DNA from: Cytophagales bacterium
Lineage (GTDB): Bacteria > Bacteroidota > Bacteroidia > Cytophagales > Cyclobacteriaceae
Assembly (NCBI GenBank): GCA_025358885.1
Contig: JANYHW010000132.1
Coordinates: 1 to 64,000 of the forward strand
Reading direction: 5' to 3'
DNA: 64,000 nucleotides
Part shown: positions 51,281 through 61,291 of the stretch, piece by piece
How the letters are laid out: each line of letters opens with the position of its first letter
Position numbering within the stretch: position 1 is the first letter of the stretch
Notes under the pieces: generated by a model
What the model was told of the DNA's origin: nothing
The model's input: the letters and a program-made list of their open reading frames with translations, nothing else
The model's database searches: none
Position numbers and translations under genes: made by a program

Positions 51281-51787
51281 TTAGAATTGCCTGAAGATTT
51301 CTTTGAAAACAGGGATAAAGCTTCCGATCCAGTCTGCGGTAAGTGGAGCGAGCTTTGCGGTGAATGGATAAAGCCATGATCCTTCAGTCCATTCTGACTT
51401 AAGAGAAATTCTTAGTGAGTCCAGAATCCAGATGACGATGCTCAAAAGAAACAGTGTTTTGAATGCACCCAGTACAGCTCCCATACTTTGATCAACGGTG
51501 CCCAAAAAAGATTTGTCAATGGATTGTTTTACCATCTTTCCCAATATCCTCACGAGTATTACGACAATTATAAATATGATAACGAATGAAAGGTATGGCA
51601 ACGTGCTTTTGTCGGCATGAAATTTTTCCTGCAGGAAGAGCATCCCCTCTCCCATAAGCTTAAACCCTGCCAGGACACCAAGAATTATGGCAACCAGGGA
51701 AATCAGCTCCATCAGGAAGCCTTCCTTGTAGCCACTCCACGCGCCACCAATCAAAAGCAAAATCAAAAAAATGTCGGCGATACTCAA
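51281..51787 (-). CDS. CvpA family protein
   Basis: IADIFLILLLIGGAWSGYKEGFLMELISLVAIILGVLAGFK. Confidence 0.9.
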   Translation of the reverse strand: MSIADIFLILLLIGGAWSGYKEGFLMELISLVAIILGVLAGFKLMGEGMLFLQEKFHADKSTLPYLSFVIIFIIVVILVRILGKMVKQSIDKSFLGTVDQSMGAVLGAFKTLFLLSIVIWILDSLRISLKSEWTEGSWLYPFTAKLAPLTADWIGSFIPVFKEIFRQF

Positions 51788-52236
51788 GCTGTCAGAAGTT
51801 TTTTGACGAGTTCAGAAATCAATTTGCCATCGGCTTTCCCTGCAAGCGATTTTGTTGCCGTACCCATTACCTTTCCCATGTCCTGTGGACCCTTTGCTCC
51901 CACCTGAGCAATAATCTCCTTCAGTGCTTCGCTGATCTCGACCTCTGAAAGCTGCTTCGGCAAGTAACGACTGATCACTTCGAGTTGGAAGTTTTCGCGT
52001 TGAGCCAAATCCTGACGGCCTTCTTTTTGAAAGATCTCGGCTGATTCCTTCCGTTGCTTAGCGGCCTTCATCAGCAATTTATTTTCAACATCAACGGCGA
52101 TTTCCGCGCTCACTCCCTTTTCCGTCTCGGCCAGGAGGATCATTGACTTGATGCTTCGGAGTGCTTCCAGTTCCTCTTTGTTCTTGGCCAGCATTGCCTT
52201 CTTGATGTCGGTATCGATAGTGGTTTTCAGTGACAT
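51784..52236 (-). CDS. GatB/YqeY domain-containing protein
   Basis: SLKTTIDTDIKKAMLAKNKEELEALRSIKSMILLAETEKG; QVGAKGPQDMGKVMG. Start refined by the upstream promoter. Confidence 0.92.
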   Translation of the reverse strand: MSLKTTIDTDIKKAMLAKNKEELEALRSIKSMILLAETEKGVSAEIAVDVENKLLMKAAKQRKESAEIFQKEGRQDLAQRENFQLEVISRYLPKQLSEVEISEALKEIIAQVGAKGPQDMGKVMGTATKSLAGKADGKLISELVKKLLTA

Positions 52237-52253
52237 GATTGTGTATTTTCGCT

Positions 52254-52261
52254 CAAAGTTA
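52254..52261 (-). promoter_or_regulatory. -7 box TAACTTTG for the yqeY-cvpA gene pair
   Basis: Minus TAACTTTG with TTTG at 52283-52286; lies inside the ORF-track N-terminus, arguing for the later ATG. Confidence 0.5.
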
Positions 52262-52285
52262 TCGAACGAAATCACTTATTAACAA

Positions 52286-53002
52286 ATGACGCGTCTCAGT
52301 GTCAATATCAACAAGATTGCCACCCTAAGAAATGCCCGCGGGGCGAATAACCCGGACGTGATCAAAACAGCGAGCGATTGCGAGCGTTTTGGGGCACAGG
52401 GCATTACCGTTCACCCAAGGCCTGATGAAAGGCACATCCGGTACAGTGATGTATTGCAATTGATGCAAACCGTTACGACTGAATTCAACATCGAAGGCTA
52501 TCCGGACGAACGTTTTATCAATATCATCAGAGAAGTAAGACCGGCACAGGCAACACTTGTTCCTGATCCTCCCGGAGTGCTTACCTCAAACGCCGGCTGG
52601 GATACCCTGCACAACCAGGAATTCCTGAAGAAAGTCATTAGCGAAATCAAAGACCTTGGTGTGCGGGTTTCTGTTTTTGTCGATCCGTCCGTCAAAATGG
52701 TGGAAGGTGCATCAAAGGCCGGAAGCGACCGAATAGAACTTTATACAGAACCCTACGCCTCTCATTATTTGCTTGACCCAGCCAAAGCAGTAGCTCCTTA
52801 TCAAATTGCTGCAACTGCTGCGACAAAACTCGGATTGGGGATCAACGCCGGCCACGACCTCGACCTACATAACCTGCGCTATCTGAAGCAATCTATTCCA
52901 TTCCTCGATGAAGTATCCATCGGACATGCCCTCATTTGTGATGCCTTGTACCTTGGACTGGAGAACACAATCCAACTCTATTTGAGAGAACTTAATTCGT
53001 AA
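52286..53002 (+). CDS. pdxJ: Pyridoxine 5'-phosphate synthase
   Basis: [53 protein letters not shown]. Confidence 0.97.
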   Translation: MTRLSVNINKIATLRNARGANNPDVIKTASDCERFGAQGITVHPRPDERHIRYSDVLQLMQTVTTEFNIEGYPDERFINIIREVRPAQATLVPDPPGVLTSNAGWDTLHNQEFLKKVISEIKDLGVRVSVFVDPSVKMVEGASKAGSDRIELYTEPYASHYLLDPAKAVAPYQIAATAATKLGLGINAGHDLDLHNLRYLKQSIPFLDEVSIGHALICDALYLGLENTIQLYLRELNS

Positions 53003-53005
53003 TTT

Positions 53006-53551
53006 TTAGTTCTTTCCCGGCAACACATATCCTTTCTCTCCCAGTCTTTTTCCCATTTCCTCATAGGCCATAGGATCGGTGGGCGTAAAACTCGCCAGGC
53101 CATCGACATAGCGATTGAACATAGAGAAAGTGGCAGCGATCAGCACAGTATCATGAATATCACGGTCTGTAGCGCCCGCCTTCCGGGCGGCCTCAATATC
53201 CGTTTGGTTTACGTCCTTACCACTTTGTTGGACCTTTCCGGCGATATTCAAAAGTGTTTTGAGTTTTTGACTGATGGGTGCAGTATCATATTGTTCTAAT
53301 ACCAGGTCCACAACTTGTTTATTATCCTTAAAAAGAAAACGTGACGCTGCCGCATGACTGTCTCTGCAGAACTTGCACTCATTCCGCGATGAAACATAAG
53401 CCGCAATCAACTCGCGTTCTGCCTCGGTGAGCGGAGATTCGCCACGCAAAACAACTTGTGCCAGGGCGTACAAATGCTGTCCGCTTTCAGGGCGAAACAT
53501 CACCAGACTGCGTATGCCCGGAACACCCTCGGGTACTGAAATGTGTGCCAT
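53006..53551 (-). CDS. AhpD-like/carboxymuconolactone decarboxylase family (peroxidase-related), paralog 1
   Basis: MAHISVPEGVPGIRSLVMF...SSRNECKFCRDSHAAA (CxxCxxxH). Start refined to 53551. Confidence 0.9.
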   Translation of the reverse strand: MAHISVPEGVPGIRSLVMFRPESGQHLYALAQVVLRGESPLTEAERELIAAYVSSRNECKFCRDSHAAASRFLFKDNKQVVDLVLEQYDTAPISQKLKTLLNIAGKVQQSGKDVNQTDIEAARKAGATDRDIHDTVLIAATFSMFNRYVDGLASFTPTDPMAYEEMGKRLGEKGYVLPGKN

Positions 53552-53661
53552 CTTTCTTCCTCCTTTAAATTCTATTGCTTCATCGATGCGGAAGCACTCG
53601 CTAAAATAGCTGATTTGAAATCTATTTTTGTCATAACTTTCATTGATTGAATCGATCTCCA

Positions 53662-54549
53662 ATGGAAGAACCTCAGAATTTACCATCCGGGAACAAATGG
53701 CTTAAAGGCCTGTCCCTAATCTTCCTCCTGTTGTTTGGAATATTCTGGTCGCTGGGTACTTTTTTCTTTTGGGTACTGGGGGGATTGTCCGTCATTTTCG
53801 CTCTGCTCGCACTGAGTTCGTCCGGAATCAAGTTCCCTTCTTTTGATCCATTTTCACAAACGACCAATCCTTACCCTCCGAAGGGGTCCGGGACTTCAGT
53901 TCGTACACCATGGAATCCCCTCCGCGTCATCTTGATTGTCATGGGTGCCGTTCTGGTAATTTCAATTCTTATTAATCTCTTTTCCAATTCAGATCAAGCA
54001 CCGGTTGAGGACACTTCCGATTCAAACCAATCGGAACCTGAACAGGATGGTGATGCAACCCCTTTGGTTGACAAGGGGAATGTTTTCTTTAACCAATCGC
54101 AGTATGACTCTGCTCTTCGTTACTATGGAATGGCCCTGAAGGTAGATCCAAGCGATCAGTACGCACAATACAACAGGGCCCTGGTCTTCTTTATGACGAA
54201 AGATTACCGGATGTCCATCGGCATGATCAAGAAATGTCTGAGGGAACATCCTGATTATAATGAGGCCTGGTGGCTCCTGGGTGATGGCTACTATTCAACG
54301 AACAAGTATGATTCTGCGGCTGCAAGCCTTGAGAGGGCGTACAACAACGAATTCAAGGATCCTAGTTTCTTACAATTACTCGGAGATGTATACCAGGCCC
54401 AAAGCAACAATTCAAAGGCTACTGAATTGTACAAGAAAGTTGTCGAGCAAGACACTACAAAACTTGAAGTGTATCAGAAACTGATTGCCCTGGATCCCGA
54501 CAACGCGGATTTCTACAGGTCAAAGGTAAAGTCATTGTCCTCGAAGTAA
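53662..54549 (+). CDS. TPR-repeat membrane protein
   Basis: N-terminal TMs then TPRs (GNVFFNQSQYDSALRYYGMALKVDPSDQYAQYNRALVFF). Confidence 0.85.
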   Translation: MEEPQNLPSGNKWLKGLSLIFLLLFGIFWSLGTFFFWVLGGLSVIFALLALSSSGIKFPSFDPFSQTTNPYPPKGSGTSVRTPWNPLRVILIVMGAVLVISILINLFSNSDQAPVEDTSDSNQSEPEQDGDATPLVDKGNVFFNQSQYDSALRYYGMALKVDPSDQYAQYNRALVFFMTKDYRMSIGMIKKCLREHPDYNEAWWLLGDGYYSTNKYDSAAASLERAYNNEFKDPSFLQLLGDVYQAQSNNSKATELYKKVVEQDTTKLEVYQKLIALDPDNADFYRSKVKSLSSK

Positions 54550-54553
54550 GTCA

Positions 54554-55111
54554 ATGACTCCCGAGAAGGACCGGTATTTCATCGGCATCGTGCCGCCTTC
54601 GCCGGTCTATGATCAAGCCCTCGAACTTAAAAATTACTTCAAAGATACTTTCAAAAGTAAGGCATCGCTGAACTCACCTCCGCACATTACCCTTCATATG
54701 CCTTTTGAGTGGAAGGTGGCGAAGGAGTCGGAACTTATAGATTCAATACAACAATTGAGTTCAAGGCTAACCCCTGTTGAAATCAATTTGAAAGATTTTG
54801 ATTGTTTCTCACCTCGGGTCATCTTTATCAAGGTGGCCTATTCTGATGCGCTCAAAGTGATCCAGCAACGTGTCCACCAATTCTGCAAAAAGGAACTCGG
54901 AATATTCAATGCGGATTACAAGGATCGGCCCTTTCATCCTCACATCACAATTGCTTTTCGCGACCTTAAAAAACCAGCTTTCTTTCAGTCGTGGCAAGAG
55001 TTCAAACATAAAACATTTGACGCGCAGTTTCTTGCCAACAGCATGTGTTTGTTGAAACATGATGGAAAGAAATGGGAGGTGATGAGGAGGTTCATGCTGG
55101 CCGGCAACTAG
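54554..55111 (+). CDS. 2'-5' RNA ligase family protein
   Basis: PPHITLHMPFEW and FHPHITIAFRDL HxT motifs. Confidence 0.92.
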   Translation: MTPEKDRYFIGIVPPSPVYDQALELKNYFKDTFKSKASLNSPPHITLHMPFEWKVAKESELIDSIQQLSSRLTPVEINLKDFDCFSPRVIFIKVAYSDALKVIQQRVHQFCKKELGIFNADYKDRPFHPHITIAFRDLKKPAFFQSWQEFKHKTFDAQFLANSMCLLKHDGKKWEVMRRFMLAGN

Positions 55112-55151
55112 CGACAGTTCGCTGTTAGGGAGGACTGTTGGTATCCTGATA

Positions 55152-56201
55152 TCAGTCTGGTTTTAACAACACTTTCAGGCAGTTGTCCTTCTTGTTGGCA
55201 AACATATCGTATCCCCTGACTCCGTCAGAAAGTCTCATCGTATGAGAAAACACCGAGGTGATGTCATACTTTTTCTTTTGCACCATGGGGATAAGTCTCT
55301 CCATTATGTTTCGGGCAGGGCAGCGACCGATCTTGTAAGTTAGGTTCTTATTATAGGCCTCCACTGGAGAAAATGCAAGATGCGCATCATTGCAGACACC
55401 CACGGAAGAAATTATCCCTCCTGGACGGACTAATTCCAGGGCCAATCGTACTGCTGAATGACTCCCGACGGCCTCCATCACTGCCTCCGCGCCGCGCCCC
55501 TCCGTTGCGTCCAGAATGACTTGAAAAGCCTCAGGGTGTTGCCCATTGATGGTTTCTGCGCCAAATTTTCTCGCCATTGTGAGGCGTTCAGGAACAGAAT
55601 CAATGGCAACAATTCTCTCTGCCCCCAGTTCACGCGCTCCAAGAATGGTCATGAGCCCCACCGGACCACAGCCGACGACTACATAGACTCCTCCTGGTGT
55701 GACTTGAGCCTGCTGTGCACAGAAAAATCCGGTTGAGAGTATGTCTCCAAGCAACAATCCTTCCTCTAATGATACGCCTTCGGGAATCTTCATCAGGGTA
55801 CTATCGGCCAACGGCACACGGACATACTCCGCCTGGCCTCCATGCAGTCCTTTTCCTTTTTCCACCCATCCATACAATTGGCTTTGCACACAACGCGCGG
55901 TGAGTCCGATGCGACAATAGAAACAAGCACCACAACTGGTGGTGAATGGACTCATGATCATGTCTCCTTTCCGATAAGCTTTCACTTGCCCCCCCACTTC
56001 TACGATCTCTCCTGCAAATTCATGACCCATGGCAGTTCCCGTATCGATTCCTTTTTCATGTTCGTGATAAACGTGCAGGTCGGAACCGCAAATGGCACAG
56101 GCCCTCATTTTTACAATGACATCTGTTGGCGTCAGAATTCGCGGATCAGCGATCGTCTCGAAATGAATTTCCTGTTTTCCGTGAAAAGTGAGGGCTTTCA
56201 T
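55152..56201 (-). CDS. Zinc-dependent medium-chain alcohol dehydrogenase
   Basis: CAICGSDLHVYHEHEKG; GHEFAGEIVEVG; structural-Zn cysteines; VVGCGPVGLMTILGARELGAERIVAID. Confidence 0.93.
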   Translation of the reverse strand: MKALTFHGKQEIHFETIADPRILTPTDVIVKMRACAICGSDLHVYHEHEKGIDTGTAMGHEFAGEIVEVGGQVKAYRKGDMIMSPFTTSCGACFYCRIGLTARCVQSQLYGWVEKGKGLHGGQAEYVRVPLADSTLMKIPEGVSLEEGLLLGDILSTGFFCAQQAQVTPGGVYVVVGCGPVGLMTILGARELGAERIVAIDSVPERLTMARKFGAETINGQHPEAFQVILDATEGRGAEAVMEAVGSHSAVRLALELVRPGGIISSVGVCNDAHLAFSPVEAYNKNLTYKIGRCPARNIMERLIPMVQKKKYDITSVFSHTMRLSDGVRGYDMFANKKDNCLKVLLKPD

Positions 56202-56268
56202 GAGAGTTGGAGGAAACTGATTCCTGGTTGCTGGAAGCTTGCTCGCTGAGCAAACTCATTTGTTTAAG

Positions 56269-56919
56269 TCATGGTTTGTTTTGAGAGCTGAAGAGGCTAT
56301 TGAGCTCAAGTTCAATTTTTCCGACAATCAAAGAAAAATCTTCCACACGTTCAACAAAATCAAGTTGATTGACGTCGATGACCAGCAATTTACCTTGCTT
56401 GTATTGTCCGATCCACGTTTCATAGTGTTCGTTGAGGGTCTTCAGGTATTCGAGTTTGATGTTATATTCATACTCCCTGTTTCGCTTCTGAATCTGTTGC
56501 ACCAGTTTGGGTATGTCTGCTTTCAGATAGATCAATAGATCGGGAGGCTGGACGAAGTTGATCATGGAGTTGAAAATATCCAGGTAACTCTGGTAATCTC
56601 TGTCGCTGATGTGTCCGCTCTTGTGAAGGTTTGCGGCAAAGATGTGCGCATCTTCATAAATCGTGCGGTCCTGAATAATGGTTTTATCACTGCTTCGAAT
56701 CTCGTGGACCTGATTGAAGCGGCTATTGAGAAAATAGATCTGCAGGTGGAAGGCCCACCGGGTCATGTCGGAATAGAAATCCTTAAGGTATGGATTGTGG
56801 TCTACCGATTCATATAGGGGTGACCACCCGTAATGGCGTGCCAGACGTTCAGCAAGAGTAGTCTTCCCTGAGCCGATATTCCCGGAAATGGCGATGTGCT
56901 TAACGTTATTCATGTTCAC
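56269..56919 (-). CDS. Deoxynucleoside kinase
   Basis: IAISGNIGSGKTTLAERLA; QDRTIYEDAHIFA. Confidence 0.93.
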   Translation of the reverse strand: MNMNNVKHIAISGNIGSGKTTLAERLARHYGWSPLYESVDHNPYLKDFYSDMTRWAFHLQIYFLNSRFNQVHEIRSSDKTIIQDRTIYEDAHIFAANLHKSGHISDRDYQSYLDIFNSMINFVQPPDLLIYLKADIPKLVQQIQKRNREYEYNIKLEYLKTLNEHYETWIGQYKQGKLLVIDVNQLDFVERVEDFSLIVGKIELELNSLFSSQNKP

Positions 56920-57013
56920 CGGCTCAATTTAGGAATTCAAGGCAACATACTAGCCGCAGATTGTATGGATTTTCACGGATTGGAGCAACCGTACAACGGT
57001 GAACCCTCACCCA

Positions 57014-58168
57014 TCACTCCTTATGCTGAAGCGTTGCAGGATGAAACGTAAGCCAGCTGTGCCAAAATTCCTGGTGGGGGTTTACACTTTTTAGTTGCTG
57101 ACCGGGTGTGCTTAGTGAATGCCCGGAAAAATTATAGGTTTGTCCATTGGCAATCAATGTGTCGTGACGAATGGTGTAGGTATCTGCTTCTGACGTCCGC
57201 TTAAATGCTGCAAAGCTCTGGTCGTCATCTGACAGGGCCAATAGAATCGGAGTCTCACCAATTTTATCATTGATAATGCGTTTTTGTTTCAGGTCATTCC
57301 AGTCATAGGCTTTACTCACGTCATCGACTTGAATACCCACCACCCATGATTTGTCCCTCCAGGACACACTGTCTGTGCGAGTGAGGGTACCTTTACTTTT
57401 TCCACGCTCAAATCTTCCCAGCGAATCGTAATTCTTTTTTGATGATTCATCCAACTGCATAACAACAGCATTGGGGTACAACCCGAATAATTTGTCCAGG
57501 GTCATTTGAACAGATTCCACCTCCGGGAGTCTTTCGCCTTTTAACTTTCCCGTAACGGCCTCCCCGGTAGCCTGACGCCACCAGCTTTTGGTAGTCTCAT
57601 CTTCAAACATAGCGTTGAAATGGTCCATCCCTACCAGTCGAAATTTCTCCGGGCTCCCCTTTACCAATGGTTCAAACACTCGGCCAGTCCGGCAGACGCT
57701 GCAATACGTTACGATCACCGGCATTCCACCCACAACATCCTGCACCTGATGGTGGTAAACAATGAACCGGATGGGGTAAGCCTTTACTTCGCCGTTATGC
57801 TCCACGGCCACTACGATGCTGCTATCGTTCAATGCATTTCCCTGCATGGACTTGAAGGTGACTTTTTGGGGCTGCTTGAACATCGCATCTGCCGACATTT
57901 TGAAATTGAACATATATATGCTCGCGACGGGCAACACCAGTACTACTGCCGGTATCCATTTGTACTTGCTGGTTTGAAAGGTGCGGACTAATCCGGCCAA
58001 GATCATTGCTCCAAACATTAGCCGGAGAGGCCAGCGGTAGGAATAAAGAAAATAAGCCATGTCAAGACTTTGCATCCGTTGACTGCCGGGCATGGGCATA
58101 ATGAAATACACGTTCAAAATCTCAAATAAGGTAAGTCCGGCGATACCTATGTAAAAAAGCTTTTTCAT
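57014..58168 (-). CDS. DUF3179 domain-containing protein
   Basis: VAVEHNGEVKAYPIRFIVYHHQVQDVVGGMPVIVTYCSVCRTGRVF. Confidence 0.88.
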   Translation of the reverse strand: MKKLFYIGIAGLTLFEILNVYFIMPMPGSQRMQSLDMAYFLYSYRWPLRLMFGAMILAGLVRTFQTSKYKWIPAVVLVLPVASIYMFNFKMSADAMFKQPQKVTFKSMQGNALNDSSIVVAVEHNGEVKAYPIRFIVYHHQVQDVVGGMPVIVTYCSVCRTGRVFEPLVKGSPEKFRLVGMDHFNAMFEDETTKSWWRQATGEAVTGKLKGERLPEVESVQMTLDKLFGLYPNAVVMQLDESSKKNYDSLGRFERGKSKGTLTRTDSVSWRDKSWVVGIQVDDVSKAYDWNDLKQKRIINDKIGETPILLALSDDDQSFAAFKRTSEADTYTIRHDTLIANGQTYNFSGHSLSTPGQQLKSVNPHQEFWHSWLTFHPATLQHKE

Positions 58169-58200
58169 TGCAACTGATTTATTGGTCTTGAGTTGTTATT

Positions 58201-58749
58201 CTATTTATACAAATCAAAATGGATGTACCCTTCCTCCGCTCGCTGTTTGCCTCGCTTTATATAAATTTCCCGATCCTGCGGAGCCCATGTGCCCAGGCCG
58301 TCTACGTATCGATTGAACATGCAAAATGCCGCAGCAATCAAGACAGTATCATGAATTTCAAGATCAGTCGCACCATGTATTCTCGCTTTATCGATCTGGT
58401 CTTCCGTTACTTTTTTTCCTCCCTTTTGCACACTCCCCGCAATACTCAGTAAGGCCTTCAGCTTCTCCGAAATAGGTGTCGATTGAAAATCCTTTTTCAC
58501 ATCATCAATGAACGACATATCACATTCCAGATAATGCTGGGCGATACCACCGTGCGCATTTTGACAAAAGAAACAATCATTCTGGGAGGATACATAGGTA
58601 GCGATCAGTTCCCTTTCGCCGCGGGTGAGTGAGTTTTCACTCCTCAACAGTACCTCTGCTAACTCATTCAACGGCTTGGCTGTTTCAGGACGGAAGGCCA
58701 TCGGGCCGCGTATGCCAGGTAGTCCTTCAGGTAAATTGATATGTGCCAT
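58201..58749 (-). CDS. AhpD-like/carboxymuconolactone decarboxylase family, paralog 2
   Basis: MAHINLPEGLPGIRGPMAF...SSQNDCFFCQNAHGG (CxxCxxxH). Confidence 0.9.
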   Translation of the reverse strand: MAHINLPEGLPGIRGPMAFRPETAKPLNELAEVLLRSENSLTRGERELIATYVSSQNDCFFCQNAHGGIAQHYLECDMSFIDDVKKDFQSTPISEKLKALLSIAGSVQKGGKKVTEDQIDKARIHGATDLEIHDTVLIAAAFCMFNRYVDGLGTWAPQDREIYIKRGKQRAEEGYIHFDLYK

Positions 58750-58751
58750 GT

Positions 58752-59978
58752 TTAGTTGGTTGTTTTATTTGAACGCAATAGAAATAAGAATCCGATCAGA
58801 AATACAGCGGAAAAGGTAAATAAAGAGTTCCCATATCCACCCAGGACCGTCACCCAGGCTCCTACAAAAAAGACTGCGGCAGCGGTGAAGAACCTTCCCA
58901 CATTGAAACAAAATCCCGTTGCCGTTGCCCGGATGGATACTGGAAAAAGTAAGGGAATATACACAGACAACAATCCCTGGCTAATGCCGAACATAAGTGC
59001 AAGGAATACCAGTTCTATTATGGTGATTGCGCCAAAGGTGGTGTTCATTTTGAACAGCAGGAAGGATAAGATAAAACATCCCGAAAAGCACACCAGCATC
59101 GCTTTGCGCGTACCAAGCGCATTGGAGACCCAACCGGACATAAAGCCTCCACTGAGTCCACCCGCACCTAACAGCATCATGCTAAGCCCTCGCTCGTCCT
59201 GTCCATCCGAAGTCGTCAATAAGCTTTGTACCCACGTTGGCACCCATGAAAAAATTGCCCATAAACCAATGAGCATTGACCCGAAAATGACCGATCCGTT
59301 CAACAAGTCGGTCTGATGCATGCGAACTGTACTTTTGCTTCCTTTGGGGGCTGTAAATGATACTTTCCATTTTTGAGATTCTCTCAACAACCAAAAGGAA
59401 ATGATCCCAAGTGTTAGTGGAAGTATTCCCACCATGAATCCCTGACGCCAACCAGATACAAAATAATTGACTGCCCCTGATGAAAATATTCCCACAGGAA
59501 AGCCAATAGAAAGAAGGCCGATAAACACCGCCCTGGATTTTTCCGGCCAGGCCTCGGATAGAAGTGTAGTGTTTATCACCAGGACACCTCCTACGCCAAA
59601 GCCGCAGAAGAATTGAAAAAATAATATTATTTCCCATGAGGGCGCAAAACCCTTGAGCATGGTGAAGAGGCCGTACATGCTCACGGCCAGCGCCAGGGAT
59701 TTAGCCCGGCCAATCCGGTCTCCAATCATACCCCACACAAAACCCCCAATGGCCCAGCCCACGAAGTAGAGTGAATTGATGTAAGCGCCAACGTCGTTAA
59801 GTCGCGCATTATCCACTTGTCCCAACAAATCCCTTACCACCACAGGCAGATACACCGACATCAACGTTGACGCTGTGCCTCCCAGTACATTGCCCAGAAA
59901 GCAAATGGTAAACAACAACCAATGGTATGCATCTACTTTCTCTTCAGAAATTGATAATTCTGGACTGGAGGCCGACAT
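58752..59978 (-). CDS. MFS transporter
   Basis: About 12 hydrophobic segments; GFVWGMIGDRIGRAKSLALAV. Confidence 0.92.
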   Translation of the reverse strand: MSASSPELSISEEKVDAYHWLLFTICFLGNVLGGTASTLMSVYLPVVVRDLLGQVDNARLNDVGAYINSLYFVGWAIGGFVWGMIGDRIGRAKSLALAVSMYGLFTMLKGFAPSWEIILFFQFFCGFGVGGVLVINTTLLSEAWPEKSRAVFIGLLSIGFPVGIFSSGAVNYFVSGWRQGFMVGILPLTLGIISFWLLRESQKWKVSFTAPKGSKSTVRMHQTDLLNGSVIFGSMLIGLWAIFSWVPTWVQSLLTTSDGQDERGLSMMLLGAGGLSGGFMSGWVSNALGTRKAMLVCFSGCFILSFLLFKMNTTFGAITIIELVFLALMFGISQGLLSVYIPLLFPVSIRATATGFCFNVGRFFTAAAVFFVGAWVTVLGGYGNSLFTFSAVFLIGFLFLLRSNKTTN

Positions 59979-59998
59979 AATCTATGAACAAAACGTTT

Positions 59999-60559
59999 TC
60001 AATGTTTCTTTAAATGATCATACCCATGGGGTAAACGCTCATAACCTTTCGCTATGCGTTCGGCCAGACCTTTATAAAAGTTAGGGTCGGTAGGTGTTAC
60101 CGTGGAGAGTCCATCCACATACCGGTTGTACAAGCAGAACAGGGCCGCAATCAATACGGTGTCATGAATTTCGATGTCCGTTGCTCCCATGGCTTTGGCT
60201 TTCGTTATTGATTCAGTCGTCACGGCTTTACCATTTTTTTGCACAAGGGAGGCGATGGTGAGCAGTGCCTTCATCTTTTCACTTACCGGTGATGACTGAA
60301 TGTCTGTTTTGATTTTTTGTGTGGTCTCACACTCACCCAATAACAAATCCGCAGCAGCCGTGTGAGCGGATGTACAAAACCGACATTCATTAGCATGCGA
60401 AACGATGGTCGCAATCAGTTCACGTTCTCCGGTCGTCAGTGTGGAAGGTCCCCTGAGCAATAACTGTGTTAGGTCGCGAATGGGTTGCGCTGAGTCCTTG
60501 CGGTACTCGAGCAGGCCTGTAATGCCGGGCAAATGTTCTTCAACAGGTATGTAAGGCAT
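59999..60559 (-). CDS. AhpD-like/carboxymuconolactone decarboxylase family, paralog 3
   Basis: MPYIPVEEHLPGITGLLEY...SHANECRFCTSAHTAA (CxxCxxxH). Start refined to 60559. Confidence 0.9.
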   Translation of the reverse strand: MPYIPVEEHLPGITGLLEYRKDSAQPIRDLTQLLLRGPSTLTTGERELIATIVSHANECRFCTSAHTAAADLLLGECETTQKIKTDIQSSPVSEKMKALLTIASLVQKNGKAVTTESITKAKAMGATDIEIHDTVLIAALFCLYNRYVDGLSTVTPTDPNFYKGLAERIAKGYERLPHGYDHLKKH

Positions 60560-60653
60560 AGTTAGAGTTTTGTGTTGCAATAGAAAAATGCTAGAACTGA
60601 CCGATACGATGTCGGCCCTTAATAAAGTAATGTCAGATGATTTGCGGCGGTAT

Positions 60654-61205
60654 CTACGCCATTCCAAATCGCTGTGGGGGATGCACGATGGAGGGGCAAT
60701 ACGATGAGGTAATTTTAGGCAGAGTTACTTCCTTGACGGCCTTTTGCTCCCAGCCCAGGGCGGAGTGATACAATTCAAAATCAGGTGAGAAGTAATCGAT
60801 GCTGAGGCTGCTCAATATTTTCACACCGGCCGGGCAGTCAACAGGCTTATCGGTAAATGTTTTCACGTAACTGGCAAGTGCCTGGTGCAGCACTTTGCTT
60901 TGCTGATCCTTGATGCACACAATAAGAAGTGTGTCACCCTGGAGCTTTTGCTTCACCAGCTGAAAGTATTCGCCTTTGAACTCAAATTGACCCTGTACTC
61001 TCTGGAATTCCTGGGAACCGGACCCATAAGGAACAGACAAAGGAACCTTAATGACCATGGTCTCTGAATTGATATAATTTTCTTCATCAAGCCTTTGAAC
61101 CATTTCGCGGTTGTTCTGAACTTGCAGGCCAAGAAATACTCCGTAGTATCCCCAAACATTAAGGAGGAGAAGAATAATAAGCACCATGGAAACAGATTTT
61201 CTCAT
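60654..61205 (-). CDS. Hypothetical membrane-anchored protein
   Basis: MRKSVSMVLIILLLLNVWGYYGVFLGLQVQNN. Confidence 0.65.
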   Translation of the reverse strand: MRKSVSMVLIILLLLNVWGYYGVFLGLQVQNNREMVQRLDEENYINSETMVIKVPLSVPYGSGSQEFQRVQGQFEFKGEYFQLVKQKLQGDTLLIVCIKDQQSKVLHQALASYVKTFTDKPVDCPAGVKILSSLSIDYFSPDFELYHSALGWEQKAVKEVTLPKITSSYCPSIVHPPQRFGMA

Positions 61206-61291
61206 TGCACTCTGTCGAAGATTGGTCAATCTGAACAAATATCGTCAAGAATCAATCCCCATACAATTTTGGCGTTACCCCATGTCAATTC

